DNA of 64,000 nt, from the NCBI GenBank assembly GCA_003991915.1, contig RQTK01000002.1, positions 1,408,503 through 1,472,502 on the forward strand, in the 5' to 3' direction. Both the position numbers and the translations under genes were made by a program. Source of the DNA: Elysia chlorotica (taxonomy: Eukaryota > Mollusca > Gastropoda > Plakobranchidae). Below, piece after piece: positions 1 to 15,438 of the stretch. The notes under the pieces were generated by a model. That model was not told the origin of the DNA. It searched no databases and saw only the letters and a list, made by a program, of their open reading frames with translations. The stretch's first letter is position 1. Each line of letters begins with the position of its first letter.

Positions 1-533
1 TGCAGGAATTCTTGTTCAGTATCTCATACTGCTTGTGTACCTGGTCGACATCCTGAAGTTTGCCACCAACTGTCATGGATCATATTCAGAATATAAGTGG
101 TCTTTGAGGGACTTAGGAGCATGTAGGCTAATTCGTCTCAATCCGGACAAGTGCCGCCTAACGCAACAGCATTACCCTTTATTTGACCATGTCTTGATTA
201 GATCCAGAGAGAGTCGACGAGGTCACTGAATTCCCTGTTCTAAGGACAATCGAGGATTATTTTATGTAGCTTTATAGTCTTGCAAGGCACTACAGGAAGT
301 TAGTAAAGGGCTACTTCACCATAACCTGCACCAGCTCATGACAGGTTATCGACTGAAACGCCCAAACATCATAAGCATCTGGACGGAAGCCTGCAAACAA
401 GTCTTCGACCTCTTCAGACGGCCCTGACAAGTGCTTCAGGTTTTTGCATACGCTGTCACCCCCAAACCCTTAGTCAATCCAGTTTCCAAAGGGCTATGAG
501 CAGTCTGGTCGCATTCATCGGAATCGGAAAACA
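1..533 (+). mobile_element. Broken Ty3/Gypsy LTR-retrotransposon pol relic
   Basis: Frames on the plus strand resemble the Ty3/Gypsy reverse transcriptase from its catalytic-box region (DILKFA, then LNPDKC, about 35-220) to the start of the connection to RNase H (WTEACKQVFDLF, about 380-420). It is a fossil with multiple breaks, cut off by the window's left edge; no LTR was identified. Divergence suggests it is old. Confidence 0.6.
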
Positions 534-610
534 AGTTTCACCAATCATCTATAGGCCCTACTAGCACCACATCTGTGGTTTCAACCGTGGGTGGTAGTGC
601 TGGTGCGTCG

Positions 611-812
611 TTCATTCGTTTATCCCCAGCCAGTTGTTCTCCCCATAAACAGGTCTGCCCGACGGTTGATGAGATATCACGTGTGGCATGGAGACCCCAA
701 AGCATACTGTCACAGGCGCCAACATGTTGAGCCGGGAGCCAACAGGCTTGTTCATCTTTAGCCAGGTGTTCTTACCTATGAACAGGCCAACGGACGGTTG
801 ATGAGATACCAC
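611..812. repeat. Imperfect direct repeat, two units
   Basis: Units at 611-680 and 751-812 share the order ttcat, agccag-tgttct, aacaggycn, gacggttgatgagata and ccac. They are about 135 bases apart. They may be part of an unclassified mobile element next to the Gypsy relic. Confidence 0.55.
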
Positions 813-1582
813 CTTGCGATTTAACGCGCCCCAAGTCATATTCGTGGACATCGGCATGCAATTGGGAACCTGAAGGGGATGGGCGCGAAGAGCTTCTCCA
901 CAAGACACAGCATGAAATGACAATTAGCTCAGATACAATACCGGATCAATTGTCGCCGGTCACTAAGGATCGCGCTTTCCGGTATTTCACACCAAGACGG
1001 AGATAAAATTAATGAATGCGACTAAATCACAAAACATCAGTGCCAGAAATAATAGCATCGTTTTGGCATGAAACAACAGGGTATTGAGAATGACAGGGAA
1101 ACTGAAATAGCCAACGTGTGAGATGGACAGATACCAGTGGGATTTGCTACAATTTGTGAAGTAATGTGGGAAAAGATGGGAAGACCACGACACACGTAGG
1201 CCATAAGTTGTAATTCAGTAGAGAAGAGGTAAGCGGATTATGAAAAGCGTATTTTGAAATTGTCAATATCATCCTGCGATGCCGCCGGAGAAGTAAGTAG
1301 GGCCTAGATGTTTTGTTTGGCTGATGACATGACCTTTGCAGTTCCTTCCAAATTTAATATATTGTTTACATTCTAATTATTTAGAGTGATTGGGGGAGGA
1401 GGAGTCCTAGGTTAATGTGTGTTATTTCCGATTCGCTAATTTTTATCGCTCCGAGTCGGACTTGCTCTGCTGGCTGATCGTGTTACTGTAAACATAATAA
1501 AGGTTTAAAATTAAGCTGTGATTGTGTGTCACCGTATACTTTCTCGCAGTAAAATTATTGATTATAGTAATGATAATTGTAA

Positions 1583-1651
<69 letters not shown>
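1583..1651. repeat. (AAT)n microsatellite
   Basis: An uninterrupted AAT array of about 23 units, immediately outside the left arm of the large inverted repeat. Confidence 0.97.
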
Positions 1652-1652
<1 letters not shown>

Positions 1653-1656
1653 GTAA

Positions 1657-2669
<1,013 letters not shown>

Positions 2670-4559
2670 AAAGTTACTACAAGATTACTTTTATATCGTG
2701 TTTGTACTTCTGCGAAACTTCATATCGCGTGGTCTTGGCCTTCCTTCAGCCTAAACCTTTTTTTCCCACAGTATCAAAGGTGGCTGTTCCCTTGCCTTAC
2801 TTACAGGAGTGCCTTGTGTAGACTTAGAGCGAAATTTAAACTGCTTTGGGGCTAGAACTTTCCCTGGAAATTACCATTGGGCTCAAGGTTTGGACCCAGC
2901 TGCTTCGCCTTGCACCGTCCCGCCGACTACGCTACTGAGGGAATAATAATAGTCAGTGATATCCTATTTTTATTGTTAAGTCAATGAAAAGAATAGACCA
3001 ACACGTTTTTCTCCAATGTGTTCGGCAGATAAAGCATTAACTTTGTAAAATTGCGCTAAACTGTATACTTTAAAGAATCCCAAATGTTTAAAATATTCTC
3101 ACGATCATTAGGGCCAGCCAATGGAATGTTCTCGTTATGTATTTAACTCATAGAGGGAAAGCAGATACGTGTAGAACGATTGTCTGGTCCAGTTTGCTGT
3201 CACAGAACACTTTGTACATGTTTGTTTGTTCTCTTTTAAAATTAAATAAAATATACTTTTGCACCACCCCCACCCTGTGTGTATTTGATAAGTTAATATT
3301 GCCGCTTGATAACAATTGCATTTTTTGTGTTGACTACAAGTTGCAAGATATTAATTTTGGGGTTAATATTAAATAAGCTTCTAAGTTCTATGTCGAAAAC
3401 ATTGATGGCACTGGGCACTGGCCAGCCCCGTGTGTCTCCCGACCCACCCGACGCCATTGGTTATAACATGGTATTTTTCTTTTAGCTCTGCTGCGAAGCA
3501 AAAGCTTTTTATCATCTCTTTGATAGACTATAACAGCTCGGGTATTTTGGTTGTGTCACATGGAATTTTTATGTGTGAAAACAAAACAAACAAACAAAAC
3601 AACAACAAAAACAGCAACAACAAAAACTACAACAAAAGGAAATATCAAAATGATTTTTTTGTGTGTTTTTTTTTTTTGGTTTGTGTCTAATTTCAGTTTT
3701 TTGTGTGGTCATGATCAAAATGTTATAGGGTGTTACGAAAAGTAATTTACGGATGTTTTCTTGGTAACATACTGCCAATCGTCAAATTTTAAAATTTTTT
3801 TTCTTGGTTAATCACATTGTTTAATATGGTCCGTAGTTATTGAAAGGATTCGCATAAGATAAGACACAACAACAACAAATTATAGAATAAGATATCCATA
3901 TTCATAATTTTGTCTTGATTATACATGTACCATCAACATATAATTCGTGAGCTTTATTCTAAGCAACCTTATTATAAAAATTGTATCATCTCTCTGTTTC
4001 GGTTTTCTTTATCTCTGTCTCCACCCCCCTCTTCATGTCTGACCCATTATCTCTTTTACAAGTAACTTAATATGTTACATTAAATCATCATTAAGTTCTC
4101 TCTCCAACCCCCTTACCCTCCCCCTTTTCCTTCCTCTTTCTCTCTCTATCCTCATCGCTCTTTCCCTCTCTTCCAGTTTCACTTTTGTCCTTCAGAACAT
4201 CACTCTTTATGTGAAAGGCCTACTATATTTTCATATTGTAAGATCAGAACGAGGTAAAATGTAAATTTACATTAATAAGAGCCATATAGACACGATCATG
4301 AATGCAGTTATTTTATACAATGGTTATTGAGAGGGAGTGGAATACTAAATTCAGGTGCAAGTTTTCATACTGAAACTACAGATTATTCTTGAACTTAACA
4401 AAATGAAAGGCGTAAATTGATAAAAATGGTATTGTTAACACATGGATAATCACCATCCTTTGCAAAAAAACACCACATATTTGCAGAGTGCTTCACCGCT
4501 TGTAGACAACAACACAATATAATGACTACCCAAAACAACAACAGGTTTTAAAATTGTGA
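2670..4559. other. Intergenic DNA without recognised gene
   Basis: No conserved coding segment was recognised. It holds an ACAA-type simple repeat next to a T-run (3584-3680) and pyrimidine-rich DNA (4010-4200). Confidence 0.4.
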
Positions 4560-4565
4560 TTTATT
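4560..4565 (-). terminator. Candidate FCHO poly(A) signal
   Basis: Minus-strand AATAAA is followed within about 20-35 bases by a GT-rich tract (tgttgttgttttggg), the usual arrangement of a cleavage site. It lies near where the excess of A-runs on the plus strand begins. Many other AATAAA hexamers occur in this AT-rich stretch, so it is only one candidate. Confidence 0.3.
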
Positions 4566-7500
4566 CATAAATACATCAAACAACATAACTTTGGAGATGG
4601 AGTTGGTAACATTTTTAAAAACGAAATTTAACCAACAGTAAAAATATGAACCATCAAATCATTCTGAAAGCTCAATCAATTGCTGTACTTTCAACAGGAC
4701 TATTTTGGTTTTTAAACCAAAAGTCCCTTGCAAACGCAAGACCAAAAAATAAAAAAATACAATTTAACGACTATAAAACCAACAACCCTACTTTGAATAA
4801 TTCTGATAACTCTTATGATAAGTAATACTATAATAGTCTGAAGCTCAATAGACTATAACACACCTGTCACATAAGCTTTTAATTATTTTTTTACCAAAGC
4901 ACCAAAGTTGATCTATGGTATGTTGTGGGCAACTATCCATAAAAAAAAAAAATTCCATTGCAATTGCCTCACATGGTGATATAACCATAGCAATGTGATG
5001 AATACATAAGGGAAACATAAGAATGTTCCCATACTTATATATAAACTCCGACAGTTTCAATGTCTTGTTTAAAGTGGTGGAAAAAACTATTGCCACTTTA
5101 CACAAAACGATATCTTCACTGCACAATTACCCATTTCTCCCCCAGTATTTTTCCTAATTTCAATCGGCCAATAATTACATTGACAGTCCAGTTAATGATC
5201 AAATTATTTATAAAGAAACTAAGAAAAGAACTCATAACAAAGCAAGATTTATTAAAACAAAATAATTTTGAACTTCACATAAAATATAAGAAAAGTTTTA
5301 AGCTTTCAAGAAAATAAAAGGTATTTCTCCAATCGAAACTGGCACGGATAAAATAGAAAAACCAAAGGTAACAAAAAAGATAAACCAACATTATCTGATT
5401 ACAGGGGTAAAGCACCATGAGGCTAGAAAACCATTACTTTAGTCAATGTTATTGCTTCTGGATCAAGTCTATTAAAGGTGAGCAGAAGGAATGGATGACA
5501 GTGAGATGCCATTCGTATTGCCAAAAACAAAACTAAACACCAACAGTGAGGACTCAAACTAAGTGCAAGTAGAAAGATGTTCGTTATTGCAGGATTACAA
5601 TAATGTCCTCGTACAATTTTATGTCCAGGTTGAAGGCATATCATGTTACCAAATATTTTTCTTCAAAATCCAATGACATAATTCATAACATACATCTAAC
5701 TGCGTATTATATATTGGTATTTAAATTATGAGCATCCACAAGCCTTCATGATCAAAACTTCTAGAAACTACAAATTTATTAACAGAGCACAACAGGATCT
5801 ATTAAGTTAGGTAAGTACAGATGCACCATTGCATACATACACAAAAAAACAATTTCACAAAGATTGTGCAGAATAGAGTTGTTTTTTTTTATGATGACTG
5901 ATAAGGTTCGATTAGATTTTTCTTTAAAAAAATATGAGTGGGAAAAAAGGGCGTTTATTTCATGCCACAAATAATCTTTCGTCCAAAAGTTGAAAAGTAA
6001 GCAAAGTAACTTTGTTCTGACTTCTTTTAATCTGAAGTATTCTTGAGTCTTAATAAACAAATATTTAGTGTCATCAATACCAAAAAAGATCTTTTTTTTT
6101 TTTTAACACAATATAACACTAATTAGTTGTTCAGTCTACTGAATATCAATTCACAATGCCAGTCTGAAAGTTGTTAAAACAGAAAATACTTTCAAGTTGG
6201 ACTGCTCAAGAATCAGTCAAATAAGAAATCCTCTTATAATAGATTAAGATGCTATTGACTCTTTTGCATGTGAATTTTCAAAGTTGCATTTATGTAAATC
6301 GAGGTTTCACAGATGGAAACAGAATACATGTATGAAGCTATTAATGGGTATGACAGCAGTTTAGATGTAGAAAACTAAAGTCTCAACATTCTCATACATA
6401 TTGCAAGACATTATATTGAGTAAAAGTGAATAAAAGGAGCAGTCCCCTCAATCTGAAACAGAGAAAAAAAAGTTTGCTCTTGAATTATAAAAAATCCATA
6501 TTAAAACATTATAGTGACAGCTATTTTATCAAAATTTTTGATTTCTCGAATGAATATGTGCAATCATGTTTTAAATTTAAGCGATTACTTTGATTTCATG
6601 TATTTTTTAATCCATGGTATATGATGCTATTTTAAATACACCTATAAATTCTTCAAAATATTTCCTCCTAATAATTACAAACATAACCTAACAGTAGCAT
6701 TGTGTTTACTCCTAATTAGAATTGTAGAATTCCCCAAATAACCAACTTGACGTTTGCGTGTTACACATTTTTTTTTTAACTTTAAGAATGTGACGATATA
6801 CTTCCAACTGCAACAGAAAGATAACAAATTCTCAGGTAGGACTATTTAGGACATAGAGTATCTACAAATTGAATATACTTCCAACTAAAAAACCTGATTG
6901 CTTCACTCAGCATCGACAAGGCACTTTAACATAAATCTATGTATAAATTCTTGGCACTATAGCAGACCCAAATTTTGCCTTACCCATTGTCAAGTATTTT
7001 ATTGGCATGTATATTACTATGCTTGGATTTCTTCATTCATCTCCAAAAGCTAAAAGCTTTAAAAATATGGAGCATAAGAAAGTTAATGTTAATTATGGCA
7101 GTACTCAGTGGTACTTGTAGTGTTAAAAATTCTCTTACTTTTATAAATTTCAAAGCCAAATCAAATATCAAGTTGGTTAAGATTGGTCATTAACACGAAA
7201 AGTTCTGCAAGGATACCTGTGTCAGATAAGAAAACAACAGAGGCTTAGGTGAAAGCTTTAAACTATGCACTGTATAAAGAGCAGTCTAGCTGAAGAGTGA
7301 CATAACAAAGCTTACATTTTTATGACAGATAAGTCTAAATAAAAAATAGACATTTCTAATTTCATACACTAGAATCATGTGAATGATATCTTGATTATAT
7401 AAAGCATGGACCTGACTTACTTTTCCCTTCCTTCTACCCTCCTCCCCAAAACCCACATAGCAATGAAGACTTGTTTTATATTGATGAGTCTATATAGATA

Positions 7501-10500
7501 TTGATCAGTTCTATAAAAAAAATGATCTGCATTCAATTTTCATTCTCATGTTCATATAAAAAGGGCATGATATTAAAATCAGTAATACAAATAAGTTCAT
7601 AACGCAACCCCCCCCCCCCAAAAAAAAAAAAAAAAAAAAAAAAAAAACAACGACAAAACAACCAAAAAACAAATGACAGTAGTATTGCACTGGAAAAAAA
7701 TCCTTATAGATTTTTACTTTTGTACACCTGAAGGGATTATACATGATATTACATTTTGTGTTAATCTTTGTATAAATACATTTTATTTGTGGCTTTTACA
7801 ATGCTCCTGCAGCTGCTGCATTTTTTGAATAAAATACCAAGGAAAAAAAATATTCAAAAAATAAAATAATTCTTTTTTCACAATTTAGTGACTAACGATC
7901 ACTACCTCACGAAATTTTTTATCTATAATGCGACAACTGATTTAATTTTATTATACATGGTAACCAATTCGATTAGAAAAATGAGGAGAAAAGGTTAACT
8001 GACATTGGTTGGGCACTTATTTCTTTAGCATGCTTTGATAAATGAAAGGCTCCACTCACTTACAGCAATGATCATATTTGACTGCGACTGATAGATAATA
8101 GATAACATTCATTTGATGGGTATAAATATATGAACTAATATTAAGTATGCAAAAGCCAAAGGCACCCGATATAACAAAAAAAAAAACACAACAACAAACA
8201 AACAAAAAACAACCTGCCTTGGAAAAGAGTGAAACTGTCTACAATATTTTTCAGATTTGAAAAAATATTTACAAAGCTATTTTATTTAAATGAAAAATGA
8301 TATTTTTTGGTTTGACACAAAGAATATAGGCATTACATTTCAAAATCTATAGCCATTGCAAGATATAATTATAATGCAAAGTAACAAATCATAGAATAAA
8401 CCGCTTTTGATCAGCTCTTCAAATTTGGCTTTGTGCAAAAGGAAAAAAAAAGTGTCAACACAAGTGCTAAATTTATTTATTTTCTGTTCTTGTTATCCTT
8501 TCATTAAATAAACTGTCTATCTGAGAAAATTACAGTCTTCAATTAATTAAGTCACACTGCTATCTTTCTGAAAATATTGTAACACAAAATATAGATTCCA
8601 TCCAAGCGGCGTGTGCAGTTTAAAATCTGTTTGGCACAGTACCGTTTTCATTTAAAAATAAGTATTTCATTATTAACCTCTGATTTTTACCATTCTTGAT
8701 AAATAATTTTGTTGGGTGTTTTAAAAACTAAGCTAAATACAGTCTGCTTTTCCTTAATCTTCTTGAAATCACCCAATGCAAAATGAGTTATAATACATAA
8801 AATTCAACAGAAGTACATTTGATAAAAAAACAAACAAAAAAAGATCTTCAGGATTGCATTTATAATTAATCCATTAGACTCAAATTGCATGAGATGAAAC
8901 ATATTCTCTTCCCACATTTAAAATTAATAGATTCCTTTCTTTTCAAATACCTTTGGGTGAAATGAATGAGACTAAATGCTTGAATTTCAAGAACTACTGT
9001 ACTAGCACAAAACCAATCAAATATAATTATGCTCCATAAATAATCAAAACACTTTTACTTAACATTGAATTGCTATCCACAGTGTAAAACGTGGCTCACT
9101 GAGAAATGGACCTTGAAAGCTTTTCTTCAACATATTTAAAAAAAAACAACATATCTTTCATGGAAAAAAAGAGAATATTCAAAAGGGAGGAATCAAAATT
9201 CTAACTGCTCCTGTTAGCTTTGATATATGTAAGTTAACATTCCATCTGAACTAAGCCTGCTTGGTTATTTATTTTTTAAGTACACAATCTTCTTCAAAAG
9301 ATGACAATCTTGCAGTTGTCATCACTAAAAAGCAGATCCATTTTTAGAAAATACTATAGTGTGATACTGACAGGCATAAAAAGTTGCTTTTCCTCTAAAG
9401 CATCAAACACACACAAAAAAAAAAAAAATTGCTGGAGTAGTAAAACGTGCATATCACATCCTCTGATTACAGGTGTGGTGCTCTCAAGACAAAACCGTTT
9501 TTACATTAAAAATACTTGCTTCTATGACTGTATAAACATAATACATATGAAACAATAATAAAAAAAAAACAAACAAGAAAAACTTTTAATCGAGGATTGG
9601 GTAATAAAATACATCGTATGGCCCTTGACATGCATCCCCTGTTCCAAGATTATATATATATTTGCAGAGGGAAATTTCTAAAAAAAAACCAACAAAAAAC
9701 AATCAAATAAACAGAGCAAAAGTAGTTTTTGGAAAAGTTTGGGAATGATTTGTAAATGATATGATTTATTTTTTACATGTTCACATAAAAAGACAAAAAT
9801 TTAAATCAATAAATAGGAAACATGACAATTAAAAAAAAAGAGGGCACTAATTACATTATCAAGATAAAATATGTGGGTAACAATATATAGTTGATAGATG
9901 AAACTAAATCGATTTTAACTATAACCACACATGTGTACATGTTATTTGATGATGTGCTTTTAAATGTCTGATTCTTTAATGTTTTTGTTAAAACAATTTA
10001 AAAAGTGGAAATAAATGAATATATAAAATATTAAAATAATGATGTGAGATAAGGCAAATATGAAAGAAGATAAAAATTCTTTCGCTTATCTCTGTTCAAT
10101 TTAAGATGATTCATCTCACTATCTTTCAGCTATTGTACATATTCTTAGGCAGATATTACATATCAATCATGTTTCAACGATCCTGCATTGTTAAATACTC
10201 TGATAGTCAAAATCCTTTCTCCCTTTCAATTCTTCAGAATGTGCCAATTATTTTCATTTTTGTTAGTAAAGGTAAAAAATCTTCCCACAAAAAACCCCAA
10301 CAAAAACATGAACAAAATGAGACGTCTTTGGATCTGGTGTAATTATGGTAACAGTATGACAGTGAAATGTAATGGAAATCTGCTATCACCATGAACATTG
10401 AAAAAGATTACAGGCCAACCACTTTTTATGGAGACAAATTAGTTTTGATCAAGTGGTGAACCAAAAATATTTTTTTCAAGCTGAACATTTCTAACGGTTA

Positions 10501-10837
10501 AATTTGTATCAACCTTTTTTTTCAATTATTTAACTAGCAAAGAGTAACATCAAGATTAATTTTATACCACAATGAAGCCACGGAAACTTAGTTACTTGTT
10601 AAAACTATTAAACCATCTTGCATGCTTTACTTAAAAAAAAAAAACCGGAAAAAACACCAAAATAAAACAGAAAACAGAAGCCATCTACTGTGTGCAGCTT
10701 AACACCTTGTATTTTAGTTTCAATGTGAAGTTTACATAAAAGGATATTTTGAGGGCTTTTTCACACAAATTGACAGTAGTAAAGTTTTGATTCCCTGAAT
10801 TTGTATAGCACTTTGAAGTACAAAGTAAATTGTACTA
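4566..10837 (-). other. AT-rich stretch, probable FCHO 3' UTR or downstream flank
   Basis: No coding exon or recognisable element was found. Homopolymers are mostly A on the plus strand (T on the minus strand), as in the FCHO introns, which suggests transcription as part of the FCHO 3' region. A run of nine C followed by 27 A sits at 7611-7647. Confidence 0.35.
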
Positions 10838-11475
10838 CAGCGGTCTCCACCTAAGACCCCAAAGTAACCCCATTGCTGTGCCTCAATCTCTCGTAAAATT
10901 TCATTTTATTTCTGCTATTTTAAAACGAATTTCCTCAATGCAGCATTTTTAAAGGCCTAGACTTGTCCGTCCGTGATGTGAATTGAAAGTAAAATAAATG
11001 TGCCTGTGGTTTGTAACTGTAAGTCAGAAAATGATATGGTTTGTAAAGAAAGCTCATATACAGATCAGGTCTGCTGAAAATCAATCGAGGGAGTAATTGA
11101 TGTGTTGAATGAGCGAGAGAGATTGAAGACTTGACAATGAATTACACTAAGACACCTTGCGTAATTGTTCCAAGTCCCACATACTCTTCAGTGATTGGAT
11201 GCCCAGTCTCTTGTAAAAACGGTTGTCGCCACCCATGATTCTCAGTCTAGAGCAGACAGCTGTACAATTCACATCTCCATGTCAAACTTTTTGGTTTAGC
11301 AGCTAGATTTATACGTGCCGGGAAGAATCATGGCCGAAGAAATTTCTTTGATTTTAGTTTACACTAGATGGCTCTCCCCCCCTGGCCCCAAACGCATAGA
11401 CTGATGTGAGAACAGCTCCTAGCAGTTTTAGATAAAGTTCATCAGTGAAGGCAATTAAAAAAAAAAGTTATGAGT

Positions 11476-11477
<2 letters not shown>

Positions 11478-11570
<93 letters not shown>
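11478..11570. repeat. (GA)n microsatellite
   Basis: An almost pure GA array with one C interruption, inside the 10.8-12.95 kb transposon. Confidence 0.97.
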
Positions 11571-11571
<1 letters not shown>

Positions 11572-11974
11572 AAACGACTTTAAATAGTTTAACAAGGAAT
11601 TGTATGAAGGCACCTTGCGGGAATGGTCAACTTCTACTTTCTGATCAGCGCAATAACTATGATTCTGAGTCTAGAGCAGCCATATGTTCACACCTGCATG
11701 TCAAGCTGTTTGAGTTCCCTGTCCATAGACTAACAAGTGCAGGGAGTTGACTATAGGTAAAGAACGATTTGTTTGATTTCGACAAGTGGATTACCGTCAT
11801 TACGGCACTTATACAGCAGTGTACACAACCTCTCACAGTCTAAGAACTATCGAAACGGTCAACGCTCTTGTTAAGGGACCAAAATTAAATTTGAGGAAAG
11901 GAAATAAAATCGAACATAAGGCCATACGATTGGATAATGTGTTCCCTTAGACATCCGCGCCACTGTGAAAGAGG

Positions 11975-12049
<75 letters not shown>

Positions 12050-12384
12050 GGAGGAGAGAAAGAGAGAGAGGAGAGAGAGAGGTGAGAAAGAGGGAAAGAA
12101 AAAATAAAGAGATAGAGATAGGAGAGAGTTGTGGGAGAGAGAGAGATAGAGAGAGGCGGAAATATAGAGGGTGAGAGAGAAAGAGAGAGAGAAACAGTTG
12201 GGGTGAGAGGGTCAGAGATATAAAGGGAAGAGAAGGAGAAAAAGAAAAAATGGTGAGATAGAGAAGAGGTAGAGGGATAAGAGAGAGACGGAAAGAGAGA
12301 GGGGGCGAGAGTGAGAGAGAAAAAAAAAAGGAAAGAAATTAGAGAAAGCGAGAGGCTGTGAAAGAGGAGAGAAGGAAAAGAACA

Positions 12385-12466
<82 letters not shown>

Positions 12467-12470
12467 CAGA
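11975..12470. repeat. GA-rich simple-sequence tract
   Basis: Two pure GA blocks (about 11975-12040 and 12391-12454) are linked by degenerate purine-rich sequence, suggesting decay of one long array. Confidence 0.95.
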
Positions 12471-12951
12471 GAAATCTCTGGCTCGTCTTTTATAATACAA
12501 CAATAGTTCAGTCTATTAACAATTTAGTGATGACAGATTTGCTGAAACAGAAAGGAGTGGTGGGCAGTATTTTAAAAAATTGGGGTGCTTGTTGAATGGT
12601 TTTGTCACGTTTACTCTTCAATGACTGGATAACTACCCATTCTCGTGTAACGAAACAACTGCTGTCCACCTGTGATTTTTATTTGAGGGCAGGCCCTGCA
12701 TACGAAGGGACGTTTGTCGGTTAACATCTCAATGTAAAACTCAATGTAAGTTTCCTGACTGTAGACCCACAGGCACCGCAAGTCGGCGTGACAAAGAGAT
12801 GGCTGAAGTAAGATTTCTCTGATCTTCTTACACAGTTCTAGCCTAGTCTACCATTTGTAAGGGTTCACAGGCTTGTGTACATTTCATAGGGCAAAGGGGT
12901 TCAAAGATGGAGTGGGTTTGTATTCGGAGAGTTCTTACGCGGAGACCACTG

Positions 12952-15438
12952 TATATATGCGCTTTTGAAAGGAGAAAAAAAAACAGGGAAAATCCAAAAT
13001 AAAACAACAAAATAAATCAGCATATTTTCCTTTAATGGGCAAACCTTGAACATAAATCTGTATGTGCTGTCTAATACCCTCAGTTGTTTTGGAATTGTTC
13101 AGAAATATAAAATCAGATTTTCCGCTATATCATAGGAACCCTAATATAAATGTTCTTAACCAAGCCAGTCACAAAAGTAAAAATTTCAGTTAATATTTAA
13201 AGAGAGTACAAAAAGGTAAAATTTATTCAAATTGAGCTTTGATTAAAACTGTATTTCAGTTACATTTTTCATTTTAATTTCAAATAGATTACTGAAATAA
13301 AATTCTCACGCATACATAGTTTTTAACCCCCCCCCCCCCCCACACACACACACACACTCCCAAATTCTAATACCATGCACTCCACTTAATTCGACATCTG
13401 ATATAATTTGAAATTTCCCTTAATTGGACATACTTAAAAAGTCTGGAATAAATCTCTTTTAATTGCTTATTGCATATTTTTGCTAATTCCATAATTTACT
13501 GCTTCATTTCTTTCATTTCGACATGTTTCTAATCCATTATGACATTTAAAAAAAAAAAAAAAAAAGCAGGTGGTTACAGTGCATTATATTGACTAGATAA
13601 CCTTGCAAATATTGATAAACTTAGTAGGCCCTACAGACTACATAGTGCACAAAGAACACCCCTGTCTAGATTCCTATCTAGACCCACAGCCAAGCCTACA
13701 ATTCCTACAGCATCATTTTGTATTTTCACTAGTGCCTCAAAAACTGTCAAGAAAAAAAAAGTTTGATTTCAGAAAACAAATCAATCAATAATTTGATTGA
13801 TAGCATGGCTATTATATTATTTCATCAAAATCATAAGCTTATTGAAGATAAGAAACATTTACTTTGCAAACATCATGTGTTTCTATACATAGCTCACAGT
13901 GGGCTCAGGATCAACAAAGTATTTTCCTGAAAAAAAAAAAAAAATCAACATCATTAATTTTTAAACATTAAGGGCTTTTCTCATAAATACAGACATTTAA
14001 AAAAAAAAAAATAAAATCTTAATTTAGCCTCTCAGATGTGTGTGTTCGGTCATTATTTGATGAAAAAACTACAATTTTTTCCTGTTTATTTTTTTTCCTA
14101 AGTCTTTTTTATTTATGAACCACATCACCTAAAACTTAATGTGCATATACTTGACATAACTATACTTATTTGTATAGAAGGATTAGTATACTGATCAAGT
14201 ATAGCAGATTTTGTGGTGTAGTACATACATGACAAAATAGCAATTGTAGAAATATTGGAAAATGGCGAATGATCCCTCTGTATTTAAAAAAAAAGACAAC
14301 TCAGAGAAACATCCTTCTATAGAAAGTTTTCTATAATAATAAGCTTTCTGTAACTCAAATTTGAGCTCAATCCGATAAAAACAAAAAGATTATAGACCTT
14401 TATGTATCCAAATTTTTAGTTATGACAAAAAGGCTAACAAAGATTTACAAAGGTTTAATTAAGGGGACAAATTGAATAGCAGTGATCTAGAGAAAACAAG
14501 CTATTCTGGGAATATTACCAGTAAGAAAACAAGGAATTTCATTCATACTCAGATGAAAAATTTGTTGTCAAATGAAATGTCAACCATGAAATGAACAAAT
14601 TTTGGGGTGGGGAGTCATGAACAAAAATGTGAAAAAAGATAAAATTGTAACTGCTTTCAAGCTGTTTTTATCATGTTCCTATATTCTTGAATAACGAACT
14701 AGAGAATGCAATGAGACCATTTCTGTGAGAAGTGAAAATTATCAATATTTACCCTCAGACGCCCTTAAATTTTAATTTTAACAAAATCTAAACCCCAAAA
14801 AAAGGATCTGAACATGTTAAAGAAAAAAATGTACATGATCAAATTCAAGTAATTTAATACCAATGATTAATTCAGAAAGAAAAGAAGCATAATAAACAAT
14901 GTGAGTCCAATTGTTGGCTCAAATTTTGACTCATTTTTTTGCTTTTGTGTGGCTTATACTATTTCCATTTGTGAGGGACGGTAATATACCCAAATTATGT
15001 CTGGAGCTACATAATATAAAATGGAGGTTAAGTTCAAATTTGATATATCAAGTGTCTATTTTTGACATGACATTACAAATTCTTAATGCTCTTTAATTTA
15101 AAAAAAAAAAAAAAAAGAAAGAAAGAAAAAAGATAGATTATCCATTTTATTTCATTTCTTCATTTGAAACAAAAATATTAATGGTCATAGCTTCACTTAA
15201 ACTTAGAAAAAATAACAATATCAACTAAGTTACAATGTTGATAGTTGCTTTTATAGATGGAACTTGTGATCCAGTATAGTGTTTGTCATTAACAAGTTGT
15301 GAGTAAAACAAGCAAACAAAACAAATGCAAAAAATAAATAAATTTAAAAATAATGACATGTTGGTAACTGCTGTTGATGCCCTGATCCCTATCCGAAGGC
15401 ATTACACACTAACTAGAAACTTCATAAAGCTATAACAT
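12952..15438. other. AT-rich stretch without recognised gene
   Basis: Nothing coding is seen. It contains a C14 run followed by a short CA array (13327-13357) and several A-runs (13548-13565, 13930-13943, 15100-15116). It may belong to the FCHO 3' UTR. Confidence 0.4.

Larger units (their letters stand above)
10838..12951. mobile_element. Nonautonomous TA-flanked TIR DNA transposon with GA arrays
   Basis: The ends are inverted copies, cagcggtctccacctaagac at the left and gttcttacgcggagaccactg at the right, and TA flanks both sides, as in Tc1/mariner or pogo/Tigger-type elements. No transposase is seen. Inside are two diverged copies of one unit (about 11140-11400 and 11580-11760) and three GA arrays. 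A related copy starts at 58993. Confidence 0.75.

Noticed and set aside
11445-12174. Arg/Glu-repeat open frames.
   Set aside because: They are translations of GA microsatellites inside a transposon.
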